Origin: Syntrophomonadaceae bacterium
GTDB lineage: Bacteria > Bacillota > Syntrophomonadia > Syntrophomonadales > DTU052
Direction: 5' to 3'
DNA length: 64,000 bases
Assembly: GCA_012728655.1 (NCBI GenBank)
Contig: JAAYEQ010000041.1
Span: 1 to 64,000 of the forward strand
The notes beneath the pieces are model-generated. The model did no database searches. It saw only the letters and a program-made list of their open reading frames with translations, and was not told where the DNA came from. The position numbers and the translations under genes are program-made. Shown here one piece after another: positions 1 to 9,623 of the stretch; the first letter of the stretch is position 1, and every line of letters begins with the position of its first letter.

Positions 1-30
1 TATCGATACCAATTGTTGAATCTTAAACAC

Positions 31-92
31 GAGACCTCATCCTCCTTTGCGCGGGAGTTGGACGTTCTTCGGAACATCCTCGTTGAGGTCTC
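31..92. ncRNA. Candidate structured RNA, possible three-way junction
   Basis: GAGACCTCA (31-39) pairs with TGAGGTCTC (84-92). Inside are CTCC/GGAG (42-45/54-57) and GGAcGTTC-TTCG-GAACaTCC (60-79), which gives a cUUCGg loop on the + strand. Confidence 0.35.
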
Positions 93-166
93 ATTTCTCT
101 TCTTGACCCCTTTTTACCTACTTAAACTTTACAGTGCCTTATCCTGCGGGGGCTTGGGTTCGGGTC

Positions 167-742
167 TCATGATTGTTTCCAGAACCTCTTCCGCACTATC
201 CTCATTCCAACATAACTGATAACGATTACTGCCGCCAGTATAGCGAGGGTGGAAAATAAATCCTCGGTATTTATCATGTGGTTGCCCAAACCGGTATAGA
301 TAAAAGCGGTAGGAATCTTGCCAATTGCCGAGGCCAGTATAAAGATCCAGGCCGATATGCCAGATATGCCGGAAACAAAGTTAATCAACGGCGTAGGGAT
401 TACGGGAAATATGCGGGCAACAACAATACCCCAGAAGCCCAAAAAAGGGGTTACCTCCCGAAGATCGTATTTGAACCAGCGCGTTAACTTGTCGTGCAGC
501 CAATCCCACTCGACCAAACGAACGGCGTAGAACGAAAAACAGGCTCCGGCCAGGGCCCCGGACCAGGAAAGAAAGAAGCCCTCCCAAAAACCAAATACCA
601 TCCCGGCAGCACCGGCCAGGATAAAATAAGGAAATACCGGGAGCGCCGCTTGTATAAAAAAGAGTATGAACGCCACGATGGGAGCAAGTATTCCAAAGCT
701 TCGAAGGTACTCAACCGCGGCGTGAATGCTGGTAAAATCCAC
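167..742 (-). CDS. TVP38/TMEM64 (DedA-like) family membrane protein
   Basis: 191 aa multi-spanning membrane protein with GFWEGFFLSWSGALAGA and RIFPVIPTPLINFVSGISG motifs typical of the family. Confidence 0.85.
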   Translation of the reverse strand: MDFTSIHAAVEYLRSFGILAPIVAFILFFIQAALPVFPYFILAGAAGMVFGFWEGFFLSWSGALAGACFSFYAVRLVEWDWLHDKLTRWFKYDLREVTPFLGFWGIVVARIFPVIPTPLINFVSGISGISAWIFILASAIGKIPTAFIYTGLGNHMINTEDLFSTLAILAAVIVISYVGMRIVRKRFWKQS

Positions 743-1512
743 TATCTTCCTGCCATCCTCATTAGAAGACTATCCAGCCACTGCATGGTAATCTGATCCC
801 GCAACGGATGATGTTCGGTAAACCGGTGATCAGCTTCGGGCACAATATGAAGTTCCACCTCGCCCAACGCCTGTTCGGCCACGAACCTCGCATTTTTCGG
901 ATCAACATCGGTGTCCTTTTCTCCGTGGATCACCAGCATGGGTTTGTTGCCGATCGCTCGCAGGTACTCGGTAAAATCATGCCGCAGCAGGTCCTGGGCA
1001 AAACCGGGATTCAGAGTGAACGGTCCCTTGTCGTCGCTCAGCCGCAGGGGTTCACTCGGCAGGATTAGTTCATGCGGTTTGACCTTAAAAAAGGTCTCGG
1101 TTAAAAATACCGGGGTTGACCAGAGCACCAAAGCCGTAACCCGCGGCTCCCGAGCCGCCGCCGCCAGAACGGTACTGCCGCCGAAGCTTCTTCCCAGCAG
1201 GATGAGGGGGCTTTTCTCCCGCTCGAGCGCGTGTTCTATCACCGCCTGCAGGTCCCCGGCTTGACGTGTCAGGGTCATGTCGGAGAAACTGCCCTCGCTC
1301 TCTCCGCTGCCGGCAAAATCAAAAGCGATAAGACTGCCCCCCAGGGCGGTAACCTTTTGGGCGAACCCTTCAATTCGACCCGAGTTTTCTTTGGCACCGC
1401 GAAAGCCATGGGCTGCCACCAGTTGAAAACGAGGCTTCTCGGCGGGAAGAAACAGCAGGCATGCCAGCCTGCTGCCCTCCTGGTTGGGAATATAGTATTT
1501 ATCGCAGAACAT
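742..1512 (-). CDS. alpha/beta hydrolase
   Basis: HGFRGAKEN, nucleophile elbow GRSFGGS, IHGEKDTDVD, ADHRFTEHH. Confidence 0.85.
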   Translation of the reverse strand: MFCDKYYIPNQEGSRLACLLFLPAEKPRFQLVAAHGFRGAKENSGRIEGFAQKVTALGGSLIAFDFAGSGESEGSFSDMTLTRQAGDLQAVIEHALEREKSPLILLGRSFGGSTVLAAAAREPRVTALVLWSTPVFLTETFFKVKPHELILPSEPLRLSDDKGPFTLNPGFAQDLLRHDFTEYLRAIGNKPMLVIHGEKDTDVDPKNARFVAEQALGEVELHIVPEADHRFTEHHPLRDQITMQWLDSLLMRMAGR

Positions 1513-1521
1513 CTGTTCCTC

Positions 1522-1707
1522 CTACATCGGCTTTTTGGGTTTTAACTGGTTGTCGGATTCATATCTGACCCGGTGACTGCAGAGATCGCAAACATAAATC
1601 ATCTTGCGCCGTTCTTCCTCTTCCGCTTCTTCGAATCTACGATAATCCTTATGATCCCGGGGAACCTCAGCCATTTTCCCACATAGCGCACACCTTGCTA
1701 CAACCAC
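1522..1707 (-). CDS. Small zinc-ribbon protein (DUF2197-like)
   Basis: CALCGK...CDLCSHRVRYES Cys pairs. The track ORF extends to 1722, but GGGGGG-AG followed by GTG at 1707 is a better start. Confidence 0.6.
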   Translation of the reverse strand: MVVARCALCGKMAEVPRDHKDYRRFEEAEEEERRKMIYVCDLCSHRVRYESDNQLKPKKPM

Positions 1708-1819
1708 GCTTACTCCCCCCAAGTTCGATCAAGATTATTATGATTAGACAGTCGCGGTTTACCCAACCACAACAGTGCGGCCGGCAAGTACACCCGAACC
1801 AGAGCTGGTAAAACTACGA

Positions 1820-1860
1820 ATGCGGACATTGCAAACGTTCATGCTATGAACGCACCGCAT
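1820..1860. other. Nested inverted repeat / hairpin
   Basis: ATGCGG(acattgcaaa)CGTTCAT-gct-ATGAACG(ca)CCGCAT. Confidence 0.4.
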
Positions 1861-1997
1861 TGCGACTTTAAGGAAGAAAACCAAAGCCCCGGGGTCTTAA
1901 ACCGATGTTCTGATTCCGGCTCTGCTCTGCCGGTACAATATGGTCATCACATGACAAACGAATTGTCTTGTTTACGTTGAATCCTTGGCGAGGCCAA

Positions 1998-2342
1998 TTA
2001 ATCAGTTTCCGCGGGGAGAGCATCATCCGGTGTCGCGCTTTCATCAATCTTTTTAATGTACAAGACATGAGCGTAATTGAAAACCGCAGCGACCTCACCA
2101 TTGGCATCATAAAGATTGGTGGTCGTTTGCCCTCCAAGATACACGGTGGTATCCTCTCCCAATTCCAGTCCTCTCATATAGCCCTGCATTTTCGTCCCGT
2201 CACGGAAAGCAAGCTCCACCTTGACCAAGGGGGGCAACTCCTGCTCTTTTCGCGACTGCGGCAGCCTGAAATCTGCACATCCCCCCACGACGAAGGCAAG
2301 AACGATTATACATGCTAGTACAACTGTCAGTCTTTTCTTCAA
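1998..2342 (-). CDS. Small lipoprotein of unknown function
   Basis: N-terminal MKKRLTVVLACIIVLAFVVGGCA lipobox; 4-bp overlap with the upstream gene. Confidence 0.65.
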   Translation of the reverse strand: MKKRLTVVLACIIVLAFVVGGCADFRLPQSRKEQELPPLVKVELAFRDGTKMQGYMRGLELGEDTTVYLGGQTTTNLYDANGEVAAVFNYAHVLYIKKIDESATPDDALPAETD

Positions 2343-4816
2343 GTTAACCTCCTGAAATGTCTTTTGCCGGTTGCGTGGGGCAGTCGCCGCATCTTTTCGC
2401 GTCGCCGGGATTCACCCCACTCCCGCAAACGACGGTTAACCAGGTAATGCACGCTGTCTTTGGTAAAATCACCGTTGGGTTCCAATTCACCGGCCTTCAT
2501 GCTCATCAGTATTTCAATACCCTGATCCACGTTGTCGATGGCCCAGATGTGAAACAGCCCTTCCCGTACCTTTTCAATGATTTCCTCGTCGAGCATCAGG
2601 TTTTGAATATTGCGCCGAGGTATGATAACTCCCTGTTCCCCGGTCAATCCTTTCGCTTTGCATACCTTGTAGAACCCGGTTATTTTTGGGTTTACCCCTC
2701 CTATGGGCTGTATCTCTCCATTCTGGTTAACCGAACCGGTCACCCCTATTCCCTGCTTGATGGGAACTCCGGCCAAGCTGGATATTATTGCAAATAATTC
2801 TGCACTGGAAGCACTATCCCCTTCTATTCCTTCATAAGTCTGTTCAAAGGTAACACTGGCTGACAATGACAAGGGTTTATCCTGCGCATACTTGCCGCCG
2901 AGATAACCGCTGAGAGTCAAAACCCCTTTGGTGTGAATGGTGCCGCTCATGCGCACCTCCCGTTCAATATTTACCACCCCTTTTTCCCCCATAAAGGTTT
3001 TGGCGGTAATCCGGGAAGGTTTGCCGAAGACGTGGTCACCTATGGAATAAACAGCAAGTCCGTTAATCTCTCCCACCCGTTCACCTGTCACCTCGATCAT
3101 TATGGTACCGTCTTCGATAGCCTCAAGTACCTTGGCCTCCAGCATATTGGAGCGGTAGACCTTCTCCCGAATGGCCTGCTGCACATCTTCCGCTTCCACC
3201 AATTGGTGGTTGTTGTATTTGGCCCAGGTGGCGGCTTCCAGGACAATGTCACGTATACGGTTAAAGGCGATGCTCAGTTTTTCCTGATCATCCGCCAGCC
3301 AGGTGCCGTAATCAATCACCTTGGCAACCGCCTCATTGGTAAAGTGAGGCAGGTTCTCCCGGCGGCACATGGTGGCGATGAACGAACAGTACTGCATAAT
3401 ATGCTCGTTGTCACGGGTAATCTCGGTATCAAATTCTACCTTGATCTTGAACAGTTTGCCGAAGTCCTCGTCATAAAGTCGCAGCAGATAATAGACAAAC
3501 GGCTCGCCGATGATGATAATCTTTACGTCAATGGGGATGGGCTCGGGCTGCAAAGTCTCCGCGCCGCCGAGGCTGAGCGACTTGTACATACTCTCAATGG
3601 ACAGTTCCCGGTTCTTGATCACCCGTTTCAGGGTCTCCCAAACCATAAAATTTCGAATGAGATCATTAAAGTTGAGGATCAGGTAACCCCCATTGGCATG
3701 GTGGATAGCGCCGCCCCGAATTTTGGTGAAATCGGTGGAGAGAACCCCGAATTCTCCTTCGTATTCAATGGTACCGAACAGGTTGATATAGGTGGGGTTG
3801 GTCTCCACAATTACCGGCGCCTCAGTGCGCTCGGAATTATCAACCACCAGGTTTACTTTGTAGCGGCGCATGGCATGCCTGCGGTCAAGCCTCTTGAAGA
3901 AAACAAACGGGTTCTGGGTTTCCTCGTGTTCCACGAACAGTTCCAGGTTCTCAATTATATCGCGCTGCATATCCTCCAGGTACACGACAATGTGCTCAAA
4001 ATCCCGGTAATAGTCGAACAAGGCACAAAAAAGCGGTGCAATCGCGGACCGGGCCGTTTCCTGTTCCAGGAGGCGCAGCTTCTCTCTGACACCTCTTTCC
4101 AATTCGCGGTATTGCCTGATTCCTTCATTTATATGTTCCTGAATTATCCGACCTTTCTCGATAAGCTGCTGCTTTTCGGTTTCGTCTAATTCCTCAAACT
4201 CTTCCGGAGTAATTGGATGTCCATCCTTCAAGGGCACACTGGCGAACCCGTTCTGGCTCCGGGTAATGGTAAATCCATGGTTTCGTGCTTTCTGTTCGGC
4301 ATTGGCGTACAGTGAATTGGTTTTTTCATAAAAATCGGCCAGTATCTTATTCTTCTGCATTTCGTAATCCTGTCCGCTGAAAACCTTCGCCAAGACCTGC
4401 TTAACGTTGCTGATCAGCTTGTCTATATCCCGGGCCAGCTTCCTGCCCATGCCTGCAGGCGTGCTGATAGCCTTGGGACGGTCGGGATCCTGGAAATTGA
4501 AAACGTAGCACCAGTCGTTCGGTACCGCACGGGTGCTCGCTTTTTTTCGGGCCATCTCCCGCGCCAGCGTGGTCTTGCCGGTGCCGGCGGGTCCGCACAG
4601 GAAAATGTTGTAGCCGTAATAAGGAATGTCCAGTCCAAACTCCAAAGCCTTTATTGCGCGATCCTGCCCGATAATATTCTCCAAGGATGCAAGTTCAGAG
4701 GTATCCTTGAACGGGAGCATACTGGGATCGCAGGTTTTTCTCAACTGATCTGCATTCAGTTCGAGGTCGGACCTTATCAGATTCATCACTCCTTCATAAT
4801 TCCGGACGTAATCCAA
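2339..4816 (-). CDS. ATP-dependent protease, Lon-like (AAA_32/LonB type)
   Basis: CGPAGTGKTTLAREMA Walker A; C-terminal Lon protease domain with EGIEGDSASSAELFAIISSLAGVPIKQGIGVTGSVNQNGEIQPIGGVNPKI. Start may be the internal ATG near 4786. Confidence 0.93.
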   Translation of the reverse strand: MDYVRNYEGVMNLIRSDLELNADQLRKTCDPSMLPFKDTSELASLENIIGQDRAIKALEFGLDIPYYGYNIFLCGPAGTGKTTLAREMARKKASTRAVPNDWCYVFNFQDPDRPKAISTPAGMGRKLARDIDKLISNVKQVLAKVFSGQDYEMQKNKILADFYEKTNSLYANAEQKARNHGFTITRSQNGFASVPLKDGHPITPEEFEELDETEKQQLIEKGRIIQEHINEGIRQYRELERGVREKLRLLEQETARSAIAPLFCALFDYYRDFEHIVVYLEDMQRDIIENLELFVEHEETQNPFVFFKRLDRRHAMRRYKVNLVVDNSERTEAPVIVETNPTYINLFGTIEYEGEFGVLSTDFTKIRGGAIHHANGGYLILNFNDLIRNFMVWETLKRVIKNRELSIESMYKSLSLGGAETLQPEPIPIDVKIIIIGEPFVYYLLRLYDEDFGKLFKIKVEFDTEITRDNEHIMQYCSFIATMCRRENLPHFTNEAVAKVIDYGTWLADDQEKLSIAFNRIRDIVLEAATWAKYNNHQLVEAEDVQQAIREKVYRSNMLEAKVLEAIEDGTIMIEVTGERVGEINGLAVYSIGDHVFGKPSRITAKTFMGEKGVVNIEREVRMSGTIHTKGVLTLSGYLGGKYAQDKPLSLSASVTFEQTYEGIEGDSASSAELFAIISSLAGVPIKQGIGVTGSVNQNGEIQPIGGVNPKITGFYKVCKAKGLTGEQGVIIPRRNIQNLMLDEEIIEKVREGLFHIWAIDNVDQGIEILMSMKAGELEPNGDFTKDSVHYLVNRRLREWGESRRREKMRRLPHATGKRHFRRLT

Positions 4817-5093
4817 TTTCTATTCTACTTCGAGCGGGTTAAAAAGTGTATCCCTTCCACTTTTATGATTGACCGGACGCCCGATGCACAGCATATCCGG
4901 GCCGCCGGGGAAAAGCCGGTTCAGCCATCATATGTCCGCCGGGCGTCAATAGGTTCATTCACTTTATCTACTCTTCTTATGGCCCCGGTTGGGCCAACCG
5001 ATTACGGGCTCACGAGTACCGTAGAAAAAGGCACGCATTCTTTTTTGTAATCATACCGTAATTTGCCGCCAAGCACACCCAATATTATCGCTT

Positions 5094-7109
5094 TTACCAC
5101 CGGATGCTTTTCCACCATTCAAAAAACCTTTCAAACCGGCGGGGGTATGACCTCTCCTCCCTCGGAGCCTCATCCTCGTCGAGCCACTCGTTCCAATCCC
5201 ACCAGAAGTCCCACTGCCGGTGTTCGTAACATATCTGCTGAGGTTCACTGCCGGCCAAAAATGCGGCCTTTATCTTGCGGGGACAGTTCTCGGTTGCGAT
5301 CAGACCGGTGTCCAGGTCGATCTCTACCTGGACAATCCCCGCGGGGACCTCGAATTTCTTCTCCGGCGTGTTTTCAAGAGCCGCCCCCATAAACCGGGCC
5401 CATATCGGTCCCGCGATGCGGCCGCCGGGAAGTCCCACCGGCTTGGTGGGGGAATCGTACCCGACCCATACCGCACAGCTCAGTTCCGGGGTATAGCCAA
5501 CGAACCAGGCATCGCGGTAATCCTGCGTGGTACCGGTCTTGCCGGCTGAAGTACGGCCTATGATCTCGCTCAGGTGGGAACCGGTGCCTCCGGGCTGCAT
5601 GACCCCGGTAAGCATGTCGGTGATGATATAGGCGTTCTGCGGGCTGATTACCTGCTGTTCCCGGGGCTCATGGGTCTCCAGAACACGACCGTCGCTGTCG
5701 GTCACCTTGAGAACCGCTACCGGCTTTACCATGCGGCCGCCATTGGCAAATACCCCGTAAGCGGAGGCCATCTCCAGGGGGCTCACCTCCGAGGTCCCCA
5801 GGGCCAGCGAGAGATACGGTTTTATCGGACCGGCAAACCCAAATTTCAGGGCGTGTTCGGCAGTATTCTCTGGTCCCACAGCCTCGTTCAATCTCACCGA
5901 TACCACGTTATCGGATACCATCAAAGCCTCCTTCAAGGTAAAAGCTCGGTAATGGTATCCCTCATCCCCATAGTCGGTAGGGGTATAGTTCTTGGACCCT
6001 GATACCGGAAAGGTCACAGGCTCGCACATTATCATATCGGCAGCGGTCAGGCCCACGTCAATGGCTTTTGAATAGAGAAACGGCTTAAATGCCGAACCCG
6101 GCTGCCGTTTACTGTCAACGGCTCGGTTGAACGGAGCGGTGGCATAATCCCGTCCCCCAATCAAGGCCCGGATATGGCCGTTGCGAGGGTCAATCGCCAC
6201 CAGGGCCGCCTGGAGCTCTTCATCCTGCCCCGACATCACTGCATCGTAGGCCTCCTGGGCCTTGCGCTGCATCTGCAGGTCGAGGGTGGAGAAGACCCGA
6301 AGCCCGCCGCCGTAAACCATGGCCGCACCGTATCTCTCCACCAGGTAATCGGCCACCATGCGGGAAAAATAGGGGGCGTCCCCACGGAGCGCCCCGGTTT
6401 TCCTGTATCTTAATTCCTCTTCTTCCGCCGCTTTCTTCTCTTCCTCGGTAATAAACCCGAGTTCCACCATCTGGCGGAGAACCACCTTTTGCCTGGCTTT
6501 GGCATGTTCCGGGTAACGATAAGGATCGTAATAGCTTGGTCGCCGCGGGATGCCCGCCAGCAGTGCACTTTCCGCCAGGCTGAGCTCGGCGGCCGGTTTG
6601 CCGAAATAGGTCCTGGCCGCGGCGTCTATCCCCGTGGCCCCCTGGCCGAAGTAGATGGAATTGAGGTACATGGTGAGGATCTCATCCTTGGAATAACGCC
6701 TCTCCAAGGCCAGAGTGTAAAACAGTTCCTTGATCTTGCGGGCAAAGGTTCGTTCGTGGCTAAGGTAGAGGTTTTTGGCCGTTTGCTGGGTGATGGTGCT
6801 CCCGCCCTCGGTTATCCGGCGGTTTTTGATGTTGACCCAGGTGGCGCGCAGCACCGCCCGCGGATCAATTCCGAAATGGTTGTAGAAGTTGCGATCTTCG
6901 GTGGCAATAAAAGCCATCTCCACATAGTCGGAGATCTCGTCCAGATCAACCTGGTTCTGATTGTTGGGGGTCAAGCTTTGGATCTCTTCCCCGTTTATGT
7001 CATAGAGTATTGAAGGTTCCGGCACCGGCAGTACGGGAAGACCCCAGCCAAATCCGGCAACCGCCCCCAGTCCCACCAGCAAAACTATAACCAAAACGGT
7101 TCGTTTCAC
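5094..7109 (-). CDS. Class A penicillin-binding protein (PBP1A family)
   Basis: Transglycosylase motifs EDRNFYNHFGIDPRAVLRA and GGSTITQQTAKNLYLS; transpeptidase motifs QPGSAFKPF and GKTGTT. Confidence 0.95.
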   Translation of the reverse strand: MKRTVLVIVLLVGLGAVAGFGWGLPVLPVPEPSILYDINGEEIQSLTPNNQNQVDLDEISDYVEMAFIATEDRNFYNHFGIDPRAVLRATWVNIKNRRITEGGSTITQQTAKNLYLSHERTFARKIKELFYTLALERRYSKDEILTMYLNSIYFGQGATGIDAAARTYFGKPAAELSLAESALLAGIPRRPSYYDPYRYPEHAKARQKVVLRQMVELGFITEEEKKAAEEEELRYRKTGALRGDAPYFSRMVADYLVERYGAAMVYGGGLRVFSTLDLQMQRKAQEAYDAVMSGQDEELQAALVAIDPRNGHIRALIGGRDYATAPFNRAVDSKRQPGSAFKPFLYSKAIDVGLTAADMIMCEPVTFPVSGSKNYTPTDYGDEGYHYRAFTLKEALMVSDNVVSVRLNEAVGPENTAEHALKFGFAGPIKPYLSLALGTSEVSPLEMASAYGVFANGGRMVKPVAVLKVTDSDGRVLETHEPREQQVISPQNAYIITDMLTGVMQPGGTGSHLSEIIGRTSAGKTGTTQDYRDAWFVGYTPELSCAVWVGYDSPTKPVGLPGGRIAGPIWARFMGAALENTPEKKFEVPAGIVQVEIDLDTGLIATENCPRKIKAAFLAGSEPQQICYEHRQWDFWWDWNEWLDEDEAPREERSYPRRFERFFEWWKSIRW

Positions 7110-7329
7110 CTAATAACCCCTCCTCGAGGAGAGCCGTTTTGCCAAGCCCACACCCTCGGGGCTATCACATCCTGCCCGCATACCACGTATCTCGATCCTC
7201 GTTACTTCGCCGCTTGTGCAGCCGGGGGTATGATATGCATAATGCCATATAAACCGAAGTTGACGGACAGTCAGTAGTCATTTTTCCCTATCGTCAGGAA
7301 ATAATATACAATGCGTGATGTTGTGGCAT

Positions 7330-7887
7330 TTAATGATTCAGCCGTCCCGACTCCCTTTCCCATAGCAGTATTCCCCCGGCAATGACCCGGGCCATCCGGT
7401 AGACCATGCCCAAACGGCCCACGTTGGGTTGGGCAACGGAGCGGATGCCCTGAATTACCTCCACTTTGCCGATGATCGATATATGGCCTACCTGGGGCAG
7501 TCTTTTTCGCAAGGCCCTGCCTGGGTGAACCCCGCCGTTCTTAATTTCAATATTGCCAATCTCCTCTTTTTTCCCGACGGAAGCGTCGATGGCCAGTTCC
7601 AAAAAACCTGGGTGTTCTTTCTGTATCGACTCCAGTCGGCATTTGAGATTGCGGGCGTGGAGCGGTTGGTCCAGGGTACCGTATATGGGCAAGAGGCTTC
7701 CCGCCTCCACCAGCATGGTGCCCACCAGCGGTCCCAGGGAATCGGCAATATTGGCGTCCGTACCGATACATAGTACGATAACCCGGTTCTGGTAAGGGCC
7801 CAGAATCGACTTCAGTACCATGGCCAGACCCGTTTCCACTTGAGGATCGGTGTATGACCCGCGGAAGATCGACGGTGTACCGACCAT
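7330..7887 (-). CDS. yyaC: Sporulation protein, YyaC family (DUF1256, GPR-like fold)
   Basis: VLCIGTDANIADSLGPLVGTML ... YGTLDQPLHARNL ... AIDASVGKKEEIGNIEIKNGGVHPG. Confidence 0.85.
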   Translation of the reverse strand: MVGTPSIFRGSYTDPQVETGLAMVLKSILGPYQNRVIVLCIGTDANIADSLGPLVGTMLVEAGSLLPIYGTLDQPLHARNLKCRLESIQKEHPGFLELAIDASVGKKEEIGNIEIKNGGVHPGRALRKRLPQVGHISIIGKVEVIQGIRSVAQPNVGRLGMVYRMARVIAGGILLWERESGRLNH

Positions 7888-7889
7888 GT

Positions 7890-8993
7890 CTATGCCTGCA
7901 GGACCTTTTCCAGGGCGGCGATAAACCTCCGGTTTTCCTCGGGTTTACCGATAGTCACCCTGAGATAGGTTGGATACCCGAAAATGTCGCCGGTGCGTAC
8001 GATGACACCTTCCCTGAGCAGCGCCTGGAACACCTGCCGGCAGTCCTTTTTTATATCAACAAATATAAAGTTGGCCTCCGTCGGTACATACTCGAGCCCC
8101 ATGCGGGAGAACTCCCGATACAGGTAATCCCGTCCTTGAATGTTCACTTCCCGGCTCTTCTCCAGGTGCTCCTTATCGGCCAGAGCACCGATTGCGGCCG
8201 TCTGGGCCAGAAGATTGACATTGAAGGGCTCCCGCACCCGGTTCACCAGGCCCGCGATCTCGGGCGTGGTGATACCATACCCGACTCTCAGGCCGGCCAG
8301 TCCATAGATCTTGGAGAAGGTGCGCAGGACGATGACATTCCTGCCCTGGGACAGGTATTCCACCCCTGACACGTAGTCCTTGTCGGTTACATATTCGTAG
8401 TAAGCCTCGTCGAACACAACCAGGACATCGTCACGCAGACTCTTCATAAACTGGTCGGTCTCCGCCCGGCCGGTTATCGTACCGGTGGGGTTGTTGGGAT
8501 TGCATATATAAACCAGCTTGGTCCTATCGGTGACCTTATCCAGGATGGCGGGCAGATCAAAGCGCATGTCCTTCAAGGGCACCTCAACACAGACTCCCCC
8601 CATTATCAGGGCCATAAAACCGTACTCCGAAAATGAAGGCACCCCGTAAATCACTTCGTCACCGGGACCGACAAAGGTCTCGGTGATCAGACGCAGGAGC
8701 TCGTCCGATCCGTTGCCGATCAGGAAAGAGTCCTCACTGTATCCATAGTGTTCCGCCAGGGCCCGGCGCAAGTAGTAGCAGGCTCCGTCCGGGTATATAT
8801 TCAACTGCTTCAGGGCCTCCTGAACCCGAGCCACGGCCAGAGGCGAAGGCCCCAGGGGATTCTCATTCGATGCCAGCTTGATAACCCCGGTTATTCCAAG
8901 TTCCCTCTCCACCTCTTCCACGGGTTTACCCGGCACATAAGGCTTGAGTGAAAACACTTCGGACCTGGCTTTACCTTCCACGATACTGCCCAT
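7890..8993 (-). CDS. hisC: Histidinol-phosphate aminotransferase family
   Basis: KLASNENPLGPSP, NPNNPTGT, DEAYYEYV, RTFSKIYGLAGLRVGYG (PLP Lys). RBS AGGAGGG precedes ATG at 8993. Confidence 0.88.
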   Translation of the reverse strand: MGSIVEGKARSEVFSLKPYVPGKPVEEVERELGITGVIKLASNENPLGPSPLAVARVQEALKQLNIYPDGACYYLRRALAEHYGYSEDSFLIGNGSDELLRLITETFVGPGDEVIYGVPSFSEYGFMALIMGGVCVEVPLKDMRFDLPAILDKVTDRTKLVYICNPNNPTGTITGRAETDQFMKSLRDDVLVVFDEAYYEYVTDKDYVSGVEYLSQGRNVIVLRTFSKIYGLAGLRVGYGITTPEIAGLVNRVREPFNVNLLAQTAAIGALADKEHLEKSREVNIQGRDYLYREFSRMGLEYVPTEANFIFVDIKKDCRQVFQALLREGVIVRTGDIFGYPTYLRVTIGKPEENRRFIAALEKVLQA

Positions 8994-9010
8994 CAGCAAA
9001 TCCCTCCTGT

Positions 9011-9622
9011 TTAATCCCTAACCATACTTATGAGATCATTATCCACATAATTCCATCCTGCATTCAGAGCCTTGATATTAATATCGACCACCTTCTGCGG
9101 GACCAGACCACGGACGGCTTCCTCCAGCGCATCCAGGGGGAAGCCCAGGGCCCGCCCCACCAATCCAACCAGAACAATGTTGGCTGCGCGGGAGGTGCCG
9201 CAGCCGGCAGCGATCCCGGTAGCATCCAGGCTTATGGTTTTCGGAACCACCCGGGCAATCTTTTCTTCCAGCTTTTCCGGATAGGCGACCTCACCGCTCA
9301 TAACCGGCAGCGGGTCGATTCTGTCGGTGTTAATGACCATCAAGCCGCCTTTCTTGAGGAAGGGCAGGTAACGCGCAGCTTCAAGCTTCTCGAATGCCAT
9401 GATCACATCGGCATCGCCCCGTTTGATGATGGGAGAGAAAATCTTGGGACCGTAACGGACCTGGGAGACCACGCTCCCGCCCCGCTGGGCCATGCCATGA
9501 ATCTCGGAGACCTTGACATCATGTCCCTGAGCCACCGCCGCCTGGGCCAATACCCGGCTGGCCAGCAGGGTTCCCTGTCCTCCCACACCAACGATTAGAA
9601 TATTGGTAGTATCGGCTGCCAT
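9011..9622 (-). CDS. iorB: Indolepyruvate ferredoxin oxidoreductase beta subunit
   Basis: MAADTTNILIVGVGGQGTLLASRVLAQAAVAQG..EIHGMAQRGGSVVSQVR. Start trimmed from 9793 because the longer ORF overlaps iorA. Confidence 0.92.
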   Translation of the reverse strand: MAADTTNILIVGVGGQGTLLASRVLAQAAVAQGHDVKVSEIHGMAQRGGSVVSQVRYGPKIFSPIIKRGDADVIMAFEKLEAARYLPFLKKGGLMVINTDRIDPLPVMSGEVAYPEKLEEKIARVVPKTISLDATGIAAGCGTSRAANIVLVGLVGRALGFPLDALEEAVRGLVPQKVVDINIKALNAGWNYVDNDLISMVRD

Positions 9623-9623
9623 A

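Noticed and set aside
2933-4189. 418-aa plus-strand ORF
   Set aside because: Fully antisense to the Lon-like protease with clear catalytic motifs; its protein has no recognisable domain and reflects codon-bias shadowing.
4870-4955. GACGCCCG...CGGGCGTC inverted repeat as a riboswitch
   Set aside because: Only one 8-bp stem with a 60-nt loop; I could not match any known aptamer or find a convincing inner fold.
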